Notes under the pieces: model-generated
Databases searched by the model: none
What the model was told of the DNA's origin: nothing
The model's input: the letters and a program-made list of their open reading frames with translations, nothing else
NCBI RefSeq assembly: GCF_002910825.1
Contig: NZ_NEUB01001030.1
Coordinates: 1-64,000 of the forward strand
From: Streptomyces sp. SM1
GTDB lineage: Bacteria; Actinomycetota; Actinomycetes; Streptomycetales; Streptomycetaceae
DNA length: 64,000 nucleotides
Direction: 5' to 3'
Part shown: positions 38,075 through 45,542 of the stretch, in pieces
Layout: every line of letters begins with the position of its first letter
Numbering within the stretch: position 1 is the first letter of the stretch
Translations under genes and position numbers: made by a program

Positions 38075-39454
38075 ATGCCCAGCACCACCACGCAGACGCC
38101 CCCGGAGCCGGACGGTGCCTCCCTCTCGCACGGCCTGAAGCAGCGCCACCTGTCGATGATCGCCCTCGGCGGCGTGATCGGCGCCGGGCTCTTCGTCGGC
38201 TCCGGCGCCGGTATCGCCGCCGCCGGGCCCTCATCGTCCTCGCCTACACCCTCTCCGGCCTCCTGGTGATGCTGGTGATGCGGATGCCGGGCGAGATGTC
38301 CGCCGCCCACCCGTCCTCGGGTTCCTTCTCCTCGCACGCCGAGCGGGCCATCGGCCCCTGGGCGGGATTCACCGCGGGCTGGGCGTTCTGGGTCCTGCCG
38401 TGCACGGCGGTGGGCCTGGAGGGCATCGGCGCCGCGAAGATCGTCACCGGCTGGCTGCCGGGCACGCCGGAGTGCGCGTGGGTGGCCCTGTTCATGGTGG
38501 TCTTCCGCGGGTCGAACCTCGCCGCGGTGAGGAACTTCGGCGAGTTCGAGTTCTGGTTCGCCGCCCTGAAGGCCGGTGCGATCGCCCTGTTCCTCGGCCT
38601 CGGTGTACTGGCCGTCGCGGGTGTGCTGCCGGGCACGGACTCCCCCGGCACCTCCCATCTCACCGACTTCCTCCCCCAACGGCGGCGAGGGTCTGGTGAT
38701 CGGACTGCTCGCCTCCGTCTTCGCGTACGGCGGTCTGGAGACCGTGACCATCGCGGCGGCCGAGTCGGAGAACCCGGTCAGGGGTGTGGCGAGCGCGGTC
38801 CGTACGGCGATGTGGCGGATCGCGCTGTTCTACGTCGGCTCGATGGCGGTCATCGTCACCCTGGTCCCGTGGGACTCCCCGGCGGTCGTCGAGGACGGCC
38901 CGTACGTCGCCGCCCTGGACAGCCTCGGCATCCCGGGTGCCGGCCCGCTGATGAACGTGGTGGTGCCGGTGGCGCTGCTGTCCGCGATGAACGCCACCAT
39001 CCACGGCGCCTCGCGCATCGGCTACTCGCTGGTGCGGCGGGGTCAGGGCCCGAAAGCCCTCGGCCGGGTGTCGGGCGGGGTGCCGCGGATCGCCGTACTG
39101 GCCTCCTCGGCCTTCGGCTTCCTGTGCGTCCTGCTGAGCTACCGGCGGCCGGACGACGTCTTCCCCTGGCTGCTGAACATGATCGGCGCGGTGATCCTGA
39201 TCGTCTGGATCTTCATCGCCGTCTCCCAGTTGCGGCTGCGCCGCCGGCTCGAGCGCGAGGCGCCCGAGAGGCCGGCGGTGCGGATGTGGGCGTTCCCGTG
39301 GCTGACCTGGGTGGCGCTGGCCGGGATGGCGGCGGCCTTCGTGCTCATGGCTCGGGAACCGGGCACCCGTGTGCAGCTGTACGCGACGGGCGGGATGACG
39401 CCGGCCCTGGCGGCGGTGGGCTACGCCCGGCAGCGGGCGTCCGCCCGGCACTGA
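38075..39454 (+). pseudogene. APC-family amino acid permease, two frameshifts
   Basis: An amino acid permease of the AAT/GABA-permease type, about 460 residues. The ATG at 38075 opens SLSHGLKQRHLSMIALGGVIGAGLFVGSG, the classic first helix. At about 38236 (GGGCCC followed by TCATC) a base appears missing; the next frame continues LIVLAYTLSGLLVMLVMRMPGEM. At about 38684 a CCCCC run appears one base too long, and the original frame resumes with GLVIGLLASVFAYGGLE and runs to 39454. The shifts cancel. The sequence between and around them is otherwise well conserved in character, so base-calling errors in C runs are at least as likely as a true pseudogene. A hairpin terminator follows the stop. Confidence 0.75.
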
Positions 39455-39474
39455 CCGCCTCCCCGCCCTCCGTG

Positions 39475-39504
39475 ACGGCTCCCGCGCGGACACGCGGGAG
39501 CCGT
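39475..39504 (+). terminator. terminator after the permease
   Basis: Perfect 12-bp arms (ACGGCTCCCGCG at 39475-39486 and its complement at 39493-39504), 20 bases beyond the permease stop. It isolates the following Nur-controlled transcript. Confidence 0.8.
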
Positions 39505-39551
39505 TGCGCGTGCCCGGAGCTCAGCGGACAGCCCTTTCTGCTGTTAGCGTG

Positions 39552-39574
39552 TTATTGCAAGTACATTGCAATAA
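39552..39574. promoter_or_regulatory. Nur box (nickel-responsive operator)
   Basis: A perfect palindrome: TTATTGCAA (39552-39560), spacer GTACA, TTGCAATAA (39566-39574). The core TGCAA-N5-TTGCA is the consensus of Nur, the Fur-family nickel regulator that represses sodF and nickel-uptake genes in S. coelicolor. A TAGCGT -10-like element (39545-39550) lies just upstream, so bound Nur would cover the transcription start. In S. coelicolor sodF occupies this chromosomal neighbourhood. Confidence 0.75.
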
Positions 39575-39664
39575 GCCTCCTGTCCTCGTGACCGTCTTCT
39601 CACCGTTCACCCGGCAGGCGGAAAAAGGGAAGCCCCCGTGAGGACGTGACTCACGGGGGCTTCC
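39557..39664 (+). ncRNA. s-SodF-like antisense RNA without a sodF gene
   Basis: Downstream of the Nur box comes GCCTCCTGTCCTCGTGACC (39575-39593). Its reverse complement contains AGGAGG and so looks like the 5' leader and ribosome binding site of another mRNA. A 14-bp hairpin (GGAAGCCCCCGTGA at 39628-39641 with 39651-39664) ends the unit; 39575-39664 is 90 nt. In S. coelicolor, nickel shortage relieves Nur repression of sodF, and a roughly 90-nt RNA (s-SodF) cut from the sodF 3' UTR, carrying a 19-nt anti-sodN sequence, blocks sodN. The same parts are here but no sodF coding region intervenes. The transcript start (about 39557) is inferred from the -10 element. The target (sodN) is outside the window and unverified. 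Confidence 0.65.
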
Positions 39665-39695
39665 GGTATACGGCATTCCGGGTCACCGTTGCGCA

Positions 39696-39938
39696 ATGGC
39701 GACACAGAGGACGAAGAGGGACTACTGCTGGACCTGCGGCACGGACCAGCAGCACCGCCGGCTGAACAAGAAGGAGGAGGACTGGCTCAAGGAACGGCTG
39801 GGCCGGTCCGGGGTCGGCGAGTTCCGGCTCTGTGTGAACGTGCTCGACGTCGACAGCGGAAAGCAGTGCCGCAACCTGCGCACGGGCTTCAACAAGAAGC
39901 CGTTCCCCGAGCCGATCAAAGTACCCGTGCTGGACTGA
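39696..39938 (+). CDS. small Cys-containing basic protein (80 aa)
   Basis: An 80-residue, Lys/Arg-rich protein with four cysteines: a CWTC pair near residues 11-14 and single Cys at about 46 and 59, compatible with a zinc-ribbon-like fold. Aromatic and charged composition is that of a real protein. It has no clear ribosome binding site before the ATG at 39696, and it lies just after the hairpin that ends the candidate sRNA. It is convergent with the thiol-protein gene (3-bp gap). Family not recognised. Confidence 0.65.
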   Translation: MATQRTKRDYCWTCGTDQQHRRLNKKEEDWLKERLGRSGVGEFRLCVNVLDVDSGKQCRNLRTGFNKKPFPEPIKVPVLD

Positions 39939-39941
39939 CCG

Positions 39942-40589
39942 TCACAGGTTGCTGAAGTCCGGCCCCTTGGTCCGGGTGCGCTTGATCTCGTAGAAGCCCG
40001 GTACGGAGGCCACCGCGAGGGTGCCGTCCCACAGGCGGGCGGCACCCTCGCCCTGCGGGGCCGGGGTGACGACCGGGCCGAAGAAGGCGATCTCCTCGCC
40101 GTCGGGGCCGGGGACGGCGATGACCGGGGTGCCGACCTCCTGGCCCACCTTCTCGATGCCCTCCTTGTGGGAGGCGCGCAACTGGGGCTCGTACGGGGTG
40201 GAGTCCCAGTGGTCCATGAGCGACTCGGGCAGGCCGACGTCCTTCAGGGCGGCGGCGACCGTCTCCTTCTCCGGGCCCTCGTCCTGGTTGTGGATGCGGG
40301 TGCCGAGCGCGGTGTAGAGGTCGCCGAGCACCTCGGGACCGTGCTCCTCCTGTGCCGCGATGACCACCCTCACCGGACCCCAGGCCTTGACCTCGAGCAG
40401 CTCGCGGTACTCCGCGGGGAGCTCGTCGAGCTTGTCCTCGTTCAGGACCGCGAGGCTCATCAGGTGCCAGCGGACCTCGATGTCGCGCAGCTTCTCCACC
40501 TCCAGCACCCAGCGGGAGGTCATCCAGGCCCAGGGGCACAGGGGGTCGAACCAGAAGTCGACGGGCGTGGCGGGAGACTTGTCCGGCAT
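39942..40589 (-). CDS. Rv2466c-like DsbA-fold mycothiol-linked protein
   Basis: A 215-residue thioredoxin/DsbA-fold protein closely resembling in layout M. tuberculosis Rv2466c (mycothiol-dependent reductase): the FWFDPLCPW opening, GPVRVVIAAQEEHG, TRIHNQ and AFFGPVV segments. The active site reads CPWA instead of CPWC, so only the nucleophilic cysteine remains, which points to a monothiol, mycothiol-type mechanism. The ATG at 40587-40589 has GAGGAGTG upstream. Divergent from pepN paralogue 1 with 137 bp between. Confidence 0.85.
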   Translation of the reverse strand: MPDKSPATPVDFWFDPLCPWAWMTSRWVLEVEKLRDIEVRWHLMSLAVLNEDKLDELPAEYRELLEVKAWGPVRVVIAAQEEHGPEVLGDLYTALGTRIHNQDEGPEKETVAAALKDVGLPESLMDHWDSTPYEPQLRASHKEGIEKVGQEVGTPVIAVPGPDGEEIAFFGPVVTPAPQGEGAARLWDGTLAVASVPGFYEIKRTRTKGPDFSNL

Positions 40590-40726
40590 GTCACTCCTCG
40601 GGAAGGCGGTACCTCGGGGAGAGAACACCGCGGCCCGCCCCGGCCATTCCCGGCTGCCCCGCGTCAGGGGCACATGGCAGGATCGGTGCTGTTCATCCAT
40701 GACGACGACGCATGAGGAGTCCACCC

Positions 40727-43309
40727 GTGCCCGGTGAGAACCTGACCCGCGACGAGGCCCGGGAGCGGGCGGCCCTGCTGTCCGTCGACGGGTACGAGGT
40801 GTCCCTCGACCTGCGGTCGGCGGTCGGCGAGCACGGCGGCGAGGGCCGGCGCACCTTCCGCTCCGTGACCACCGTGCGGTTCCGCTGCGCCGAGCCGGGC
40901 GCGAGCAGCTTCGCGGATCTGATCGCGCCGGGCGTCACGGCCGTCTCGCTGAACGGCCGGGACCTCGACCCCGGCCAGGTGTTCGACGGCTCACGGATCC
41001 TGCTGGAGGACCTCGCCGCCGAGAACGAACTGGTGGTCGACGCGGACTGCGCCTACTCCCGCACCGGCGAGGGCATGCACCGCTTCGTCGACCCCGAGGA
41101 CGGCGAGGTGTACCTGTACACGCAGTACGAGCCCGCCGACTCCCGTCGCGTCTTCGCCAACTTCGAGCAGCCCGACCTCAAGGCCCCGTACCGCTTCGAG
41201 GTGCGCGCGCCCGAGGGCTGGACGGTGTGGAGCAACGGCGCCGGTGAGCTCGCCGACGGCGTGTGGCGGTTCGCGGAGACCAAGCCGATCTCGACCTACA
41301 TCACCTGCGTGGTGGCGGGCCCTTACCACTACGTCACCGACAGCTACGAGCGGGTCTTCGAGGACGGGACGCGCCTGGAGATCCCGCTGGGCGCGATGTG
41401 CCGCAAGGGGCTGGCCCCGCACTTCGACGCCGACGACGTCTTCCTGGTGACCAAGCAGGGCCTGGACTTCTTCCACGACCACTTCGACTACCCGTACCCG
41501 TTCGGGAAGTACGACCAGGCCTTCGTGCCGGAGTACAACCTGGGCGCGATGGAGAACCCGGGGATGGTCACCTTCCGCGAGGAGTTCATCTTCCGGGGCA
41601 AGGTCACGCGGGCGTCGTACGAGGGCCGGGCGAACGTCGTCCTGCACGAGATGGCGCACATGTGGTTCGGCGACCTGGTCACCATGGAGTGGTGGGACGA
41701 CCTGTGGCTGAAGGAGTCCTTCGCCGACTTCATGGGCGCCTTCTCGCTGGTCGGCGCGACCCGTTTCACCGACGGCTGGATCACCTTCGCCAACCGCCGC
41801 AAGGCGTGGGCGTACCGCGCGGACCAGCTGCCCTCCACACACCCGATCACCGCGGACATCCGCGATCTGCAGGACGCCAAGCTCAACTTCGACGGCATCA
41901 CGTACGCCAAGGGCGCCTCGGTGCTCAAGCAGCTGGTGGCGTACGTGGGCCAGGACGCGTTCCTGGAGGGCGCGCGGCGCTACTTCAAGCGGCACGCGTA
42001 CGGCAACACCACCCTCGGTGATCTGCTGTCGGTCCTTGAGGAGACCAGCGGGCGGGACATGGGCGCGTGGGCCCGTTCCTGGCTGCAGACGGCGGGCGTC
42101 AACTCCCTGACGCCGCAGGTGCTGTTGGACGCGGACGGCCGGATCGACGAGCTGGCCGTCGTGCAGGAGGCCGCCGAGTCGCATCCCGAACTGCGCCCGC
42201 ACCGGGTGGCGGTGGGTCTCTACCGGCGCACGGAGTCCGGCACGCTGGAACGCTACGCGCAGGCCGAGACGGACGTCGACGGCGCGCGCACGGTCGTGAC
42301 GGAGCTGGCGGGCGCGGACGCGCCGGAGCTGGTCCTGGTCAACGACGACGACCTGACGTACTGCAAGACCCGCTTCGACGACACGTCGCTGGCGGCGCTG
42401 CGCGAGCACCTGGGCTCGCTGACCGACCCGCTCGCCCGCGCCCTGTGCTGGTCGGCGCTGTGGAACATGACGCGGGACGCGCTGCTGCCGGCCCGGGAGT
42501 TCATCGAGCTGGTGCTGCGGTTCGCGGGCCGGGAGTCCGACATCGGCGTGCTGCAGATGCTGCACGCGTGGGCGGAGTCGGCGGCGGTGCACTACACCGC
42601 GCCGGGGCGGCGGGAGCAGGCGGGGCGCCGGCTCGCCGAGGGCGTGTCCCTCCAGCTGTACGCGGCCGAGGCGGGCAGCGAACACCAGCTGGCGTGGGCG
42701 AGGTTCTTCGCCCGTACGGCCGAGGCACCGGCCGGCTTCGAGCTGCTGACCTCGCTGCTGGACGGCACGGTGACCCTGCCGGGTCTGGAGGTGGACCAGG
42801 AGCTGCGCTGGGCGTTCCTGGAGCCGCTGGCCGCGCACGGGGAGGCGGACGAGAAGCGGCTGGACGAGGAGCTGGCCCGGGACGACACCGCGTCCGGCAA
42901 GCGGCACCACGTGCGCTGTCTGGCCGCCCGCCCGTCGGCGGCGGTCAAGGCGCAGTGCTGGGCGCAGGTCGTGGAGTCGGACGCGCTGTCCAACGCGCTG
43001 GTGGAGGCGACGATCGCGGGCTTCGTCCAGCCGCCCCAGCGGGAGCTGCTCGCGCCGTACGCGGAGCGGTACTTCGCGGTGATCGAGCGGGTGTGGACGG
43101 AGCGGTCGATCCAGATCGGCATGGATGTGGTCCGGGGCCTCTTCCCCTCCTTCCAGGACTCACGGGCGACGCTGGACGCGACGGACGCCTGGCTCGCCTC
43201 CCACGAGGACGCGGCGCCCGCCCTGCGCCGTCTCGTCCTGGAGTCCCGCGACGACCTGGCGCGGGCGCTGCGCGGCCAGGAGTGCGACGAGGCGGCGGCC
43301 GGCCGCTGA
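40727..43309 (+). CDS. pepN1: aminopeptidase N (M1), divergent paralogue
   Basis: An 860-residue M1-family metallopeptidase removing N-terminal residues from peptides. The exopeptidase motif GAMEN is at 273-277. The zinc site HExxH is at 307-311 with the third ligand Glu330 (LKESFADF). The C-terminal ERAP1-like helical domain fills residues about 520-840. It differs from the second PepN in this window at sites next to the active site (GAMENPG, WWDDLWLKES), so specificity may differ. The GTG at 40727 follows GAGGAGTCC. No signal peptide, so cytoplasmic. Confidence 0.92.
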   Translation: MPGENLTRDEARERAALLSVDGYEVSLDLRSAVGEHGGEGRRTFRSVTTVRFRCAEPGASSFADLIAPGVTAVSLNGRDLDPGQVFDGSRILLEDLAAENELVVDADCAYSRTGEGMHRFVDPEDGEVYLYTQYEPADSRRVFANFEQPDLKAPYRFEVRAPEGWTVWSNGAGELADGVWRFAETKPISTYITCVVAGPYHYVTDSYERVFEDGTRLEIPLGAMCRKGLAPHFDADDVFLVTKQGLDFFHDHFDYPYPFGKYDQAFVPEYNLGAMENPGMVTFREEFIFRGKVTRASYEGRANVVLHEMAHMWFGDLVTMEWWDDLWLKESFADFMGAFSLVGATRFTDGWITFANRRKAWAYRADQLPSTHPITADIRDLQDAKLNFDGITYAKGASVLKQLVAYVGQDAFLEGARRYFKRHAYGNTTLGDLLSVLEETSGRDMGAWARSWLQTAGVNSLTPQVLLDADGRIDELAVVQEAAESHPELRPHRVAVGLYRRTESGTLERYAQAETDVDGARTVVTELAGADAPELVLVNDDDLTYCKTRFDDTSLAALREHLGSLTDPLARALCWSALWNMTRDALLPAREFIELVLRFAGRESDIGVLQMLHAWAESAAVHYTAPGRREQAGRRLAEGVSLQLYAAEAGSEHQLAWARFFARTAEAPAGFELLTSLLDGTVTLPGLEVDQELRWAFLEPLAAHGEADEKRLDEELARDDTASGKRHHVRCLAARPSAAVKAQCWAQVVESDALSNALVEATIAGFVQPPQRELLAPYAERYFAVIERVWTERSIQIGMDVVRGLFPSFQDSRATLDATDAWLASHEDAAPALRRLVLESRDDLARALRGQECDEAAAGR

Positions 43310-43314
43310 GGGGA

Positions 43315-43338
43315 CCGGGGCGCCGCCTTCGGCCCCGG
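43315..43338 (+). terminator. hairpin after pepN1
   Basis: CCGGGGC and GCCCCGG arms around a GCCGCCTTCG loop, 6 bases after the pepN1 stop. A degenerate copy of the streptomycete intergenic repeat (CGCACGGTTCCCCGCGCCCC, about 43362-43381) follows. Confidence 0.6.
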
Positions 43339-43588
43339 GGTGCGGGTGAGCCGGTGGCTGCTCGCACGGTTCCCCGCGCCCCAGGAGCATGGAGCTTTGG
43401 CCTACGATTCGGCGCTCCGTGATCGTTACGGAATGCGGCACACAGCAGCCGTAACCCCTGGCCGCAGCCGAGCGGACCAGGGGTTTTCGGTATCCGAACA
43501 CGCGTCCTTTAGTGAGGGCTTGTCCTCATTTGTCGACGAGCGTGTAACAGGGGTTCAAGGACGGGCGGGAGGCGGGAAATTGCCGGTC

Positions 43589-44641
43589 ATGAACCACGAC
43601 ACCCCGCTCTCCCCGCGCCCCCTGCACCAGCTCTCGGCCGGCGCCGGACGCCGTGTGCTGACCCACGCACAGCTGCGCGCCCACGGCGTCTCGGCCGCCG
43701 AGGCCGGTGAGCAGTGCCGCTCCGGCGGGCCCTGGCAGCAACTCCTGCCGGGCGTGGTCCTGCTCCACCCGGGTCCGCCGACCAGCGAGGAGCGGCTGCA
43801 CGCGGTACTGCTGTACGCGGCACGGGAGCGGACCGTGGGCGTCCCCGTCCAGCCCGGCACGGACCAGCCGCCCGCCTCCCCCTACGGGGAGGCCATGATC
43901 ACCGGCCTTGCGGCGCTGACCCTGCACGGCTTCGCGTCCGCTCCCCCGCTGCCGTCCCTGGAGGTCGTCGACGTCCTGGTCCCGCGGCTGCGCCGGCTGC
44001 GCTCGACCGGTCCCGTCCGGATCGTCCGCGCTCCGGCCCTGCCCGTCCCGGAGCAGGTCACGGGCCTTCCGGTCGCCCCGGTACCGCGCGCGCTGGCCGA
44101 CGCGGTGGCGGTCCTGGAGGACGCGACCGCCGTCCGCCGGCTGCTGACGGAGGCGGTACGCGGCGGCCACTGCGACCCGGCGGCGGTGGTGCGGGAGCTC
44201 ACCGGCGCGAAGCTGCTCAACCGGCCGCACGTGGTGGACGCGGTGGACGCGCTGCTGGCCGAGGGCCGGGCGCTGGCCGAGGCCCGGCTGTACCGGATGG
44301 TCCGCGACCACGGCCTGCCGGACCCGTACTGGAACGTCGATCTGCGTCTTCCCGGCGGCCCTCACCTCGGCGGCCTCGACGCGTACTGGCCGGAGCAGGC
44401 GGTGGCGGTGGAACTCGACACCCGCGCGCCCCGGCCGGGCCGGCGCCCCGGGGACGACGCCGCGTGGACGGAGCACACCCGCAAGCGCGAGCATCTGGAA
44501 CGGCTCGGCATCACGGTCGTCCACCTCACCCCGCGGGGGCTGCGCGACGCGGCGGAGCAGCAGGCGGCGGCGGTCCACACGGCCCTGACGACCGCGACGG
44601 ACCGCGACCCGGCGGCGTACGTCGTGGTCCTGCCCCGGTAG
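43589..44641 (+). CDS. DUF559/nuclease-like protein with AbiEi-like N-terminus
   Basis: A 350-residue protein. The N-terminal 60 residues (VLTHAQLRAHGVSAAEAGEQ, then LLPGVVLLHPGPP) look like the winged-helix start of AbiEi-type proteins. The C-terminal part (LDAYWPEQAVAVELDTR, then EHTRKREHLERLGITVVHLTPRGL) fits the DUF559/Vsr-like restriction-endonuclease fold with candidate acidic catalytic residues. This combination is widespread and single-copy in actinobacteria, with no demonstrated function. The ATG at 43589 is the best-placed start but has only a weak ribosome binding site; an in-frame GTG at about 43550 is possible. It is not next to a toxin gene. Confidence 0.75.
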   Translation: MNHDTPLSPRPLHQLSAGAGRRVLTHAQLRAHGVSAAEAGEQCRSGGPWQQLLPGVVLLHPGPPTSEERLHAVLLYAARERTVGVPVQPGTDQPPASPYGEAMITGLAALTLHGFASAPPLPSLEVVDVLVPRLRRLRSTGPVRIVRAPALPVPEQVTGLPVAPVPRALADAVAVLEDATAVRRLLTEAVRGGHCDPAAVVRELTGAKLLNRPHVVDAVDALLAEGRALAEARLYRMVRDHGLPDPYWNVDLRLPGGPHLGGLDAYWPEQAVAVELDTRAPRPGRRPGDDAAWTEHTRKREHLERLGITVVHLTPRGLRDAAEQQAAAVHTALTTATDRDPAAYVVVLPR

Positions 44642-44765
44642 TGCCCGTCCGGCGGAACATGCCGGGACAGCGGGGTCCGGCGCGCTCTTCCCCCGCTGCC
44701 GCGACGACGTGGACGGCCTCCCGGCGGCCCGCCCCCTCGCCTCGCCCCTCGACCGTCGCGTACGC

Positions 44766-45230
44766 CTACTCCCGCCCGTCCACCGGCTCCGCCCGCCCTG
44801 TCGGCGGGCGTTCGCGCCACAGGCGCAGCGCGATGTCGATCAGGTGGATCCGGGTCAGACCCGGAACGGTGTCGAAGGGCTGCCAGGCGGCGAGGTCGGT
44901 GGAGCCGTCGGCCTCGTTGCGGAGTTCACCGCCGGTGACCCGGGCCTCGTAGACCAGCCGTACGCCGTGATGGTCGACGGTGCGGCCGAGGCGGGCGGGA
45001 AGGTTGCGACGGGTGGAGTGCACGCCGAGCAGTCCGGTGACCTCGACGGCATAGCCGGTCTCCTCCTCGACCTCCCGGCGCACGGTGTCGCAGGGGTCCT
45101 CGCCGTGTTCCATGCCCCCGCCCGGAAGGACCCACTCGGGGACGCCGCCGGGGCCCGGGGAACGGGCGAGCAGGAGCTGTCCGTCGCATACCACCACGGC
45201 GCAGGCCGCCACCCTCAACGTCTGTCGCAT
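44766..45230 (-). CDS. Nudix hydrolase
   Basis: A 154-residue Nudix protein. The box PGGGMEHGEDPCDTVRREVE followed by EETGY matches G-x5-E-x7-REV-x-EE-x-G-U fully, so a metal-dependent pyrophosphohydrolase is expected. Substrate unknown. The ATG at 45228-45230 opens the conserved beta strand (MRQTLRVAACAVVV); no good ribosome binding site is visible. It is convergent with the DUF559-like gene. Confidence 0.85.
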   Translation of the reverse strand: MRQTLRVAACAVVVCDGQLLLARSPGPGGVPEWVLPGGGMEHGEDPCDTVRREVEEETGYAVEVTGLLGVHSTRRNLPARLGRTVDHHGVRLVYEARVTGGELRNEADGSTDLAAWQPFDTVPGLTRIHLIDIALRLWRERPPTGRAEPVDGRE

Positions 45231-45542
45231 CAGGGGACGTTGACCCGGCCGCCGTGCACGACCGGTCCGTTCGGCCGGCAGCTGTCCGGATGCGTCCTGA
45301 CGCCACGCGCGCACCGGTGACGCACGACCCCGCGCCCGCAAGGGTGACTTGTCGGCTTCGGACCCCATCTCCCCATAAGCGCATCGGGGGTTTTCCCCAC
45401 ACATCCATTTTCTTCTCGCCAACCCTCGCCAAACATCACCCCTTGCGTAAGGCTCAACGATCGTCCGGCGCTGCCTTCCGGACCGTCGCGACCAGGGTCG
45501 ATCGGCTCCGGTCGCTCGCGATCGTTCCTTTACTTACAAGGG
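45231..45542. other. intergenic region upstream of the subtilase
   Basis: 312 bp between the divergent Nudix and subtilase genes. It becomes relatively AT-rich towards 45385-45440 and must hold the protease promoter. No gene or recognised operator seen. Confidence 0.4.
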
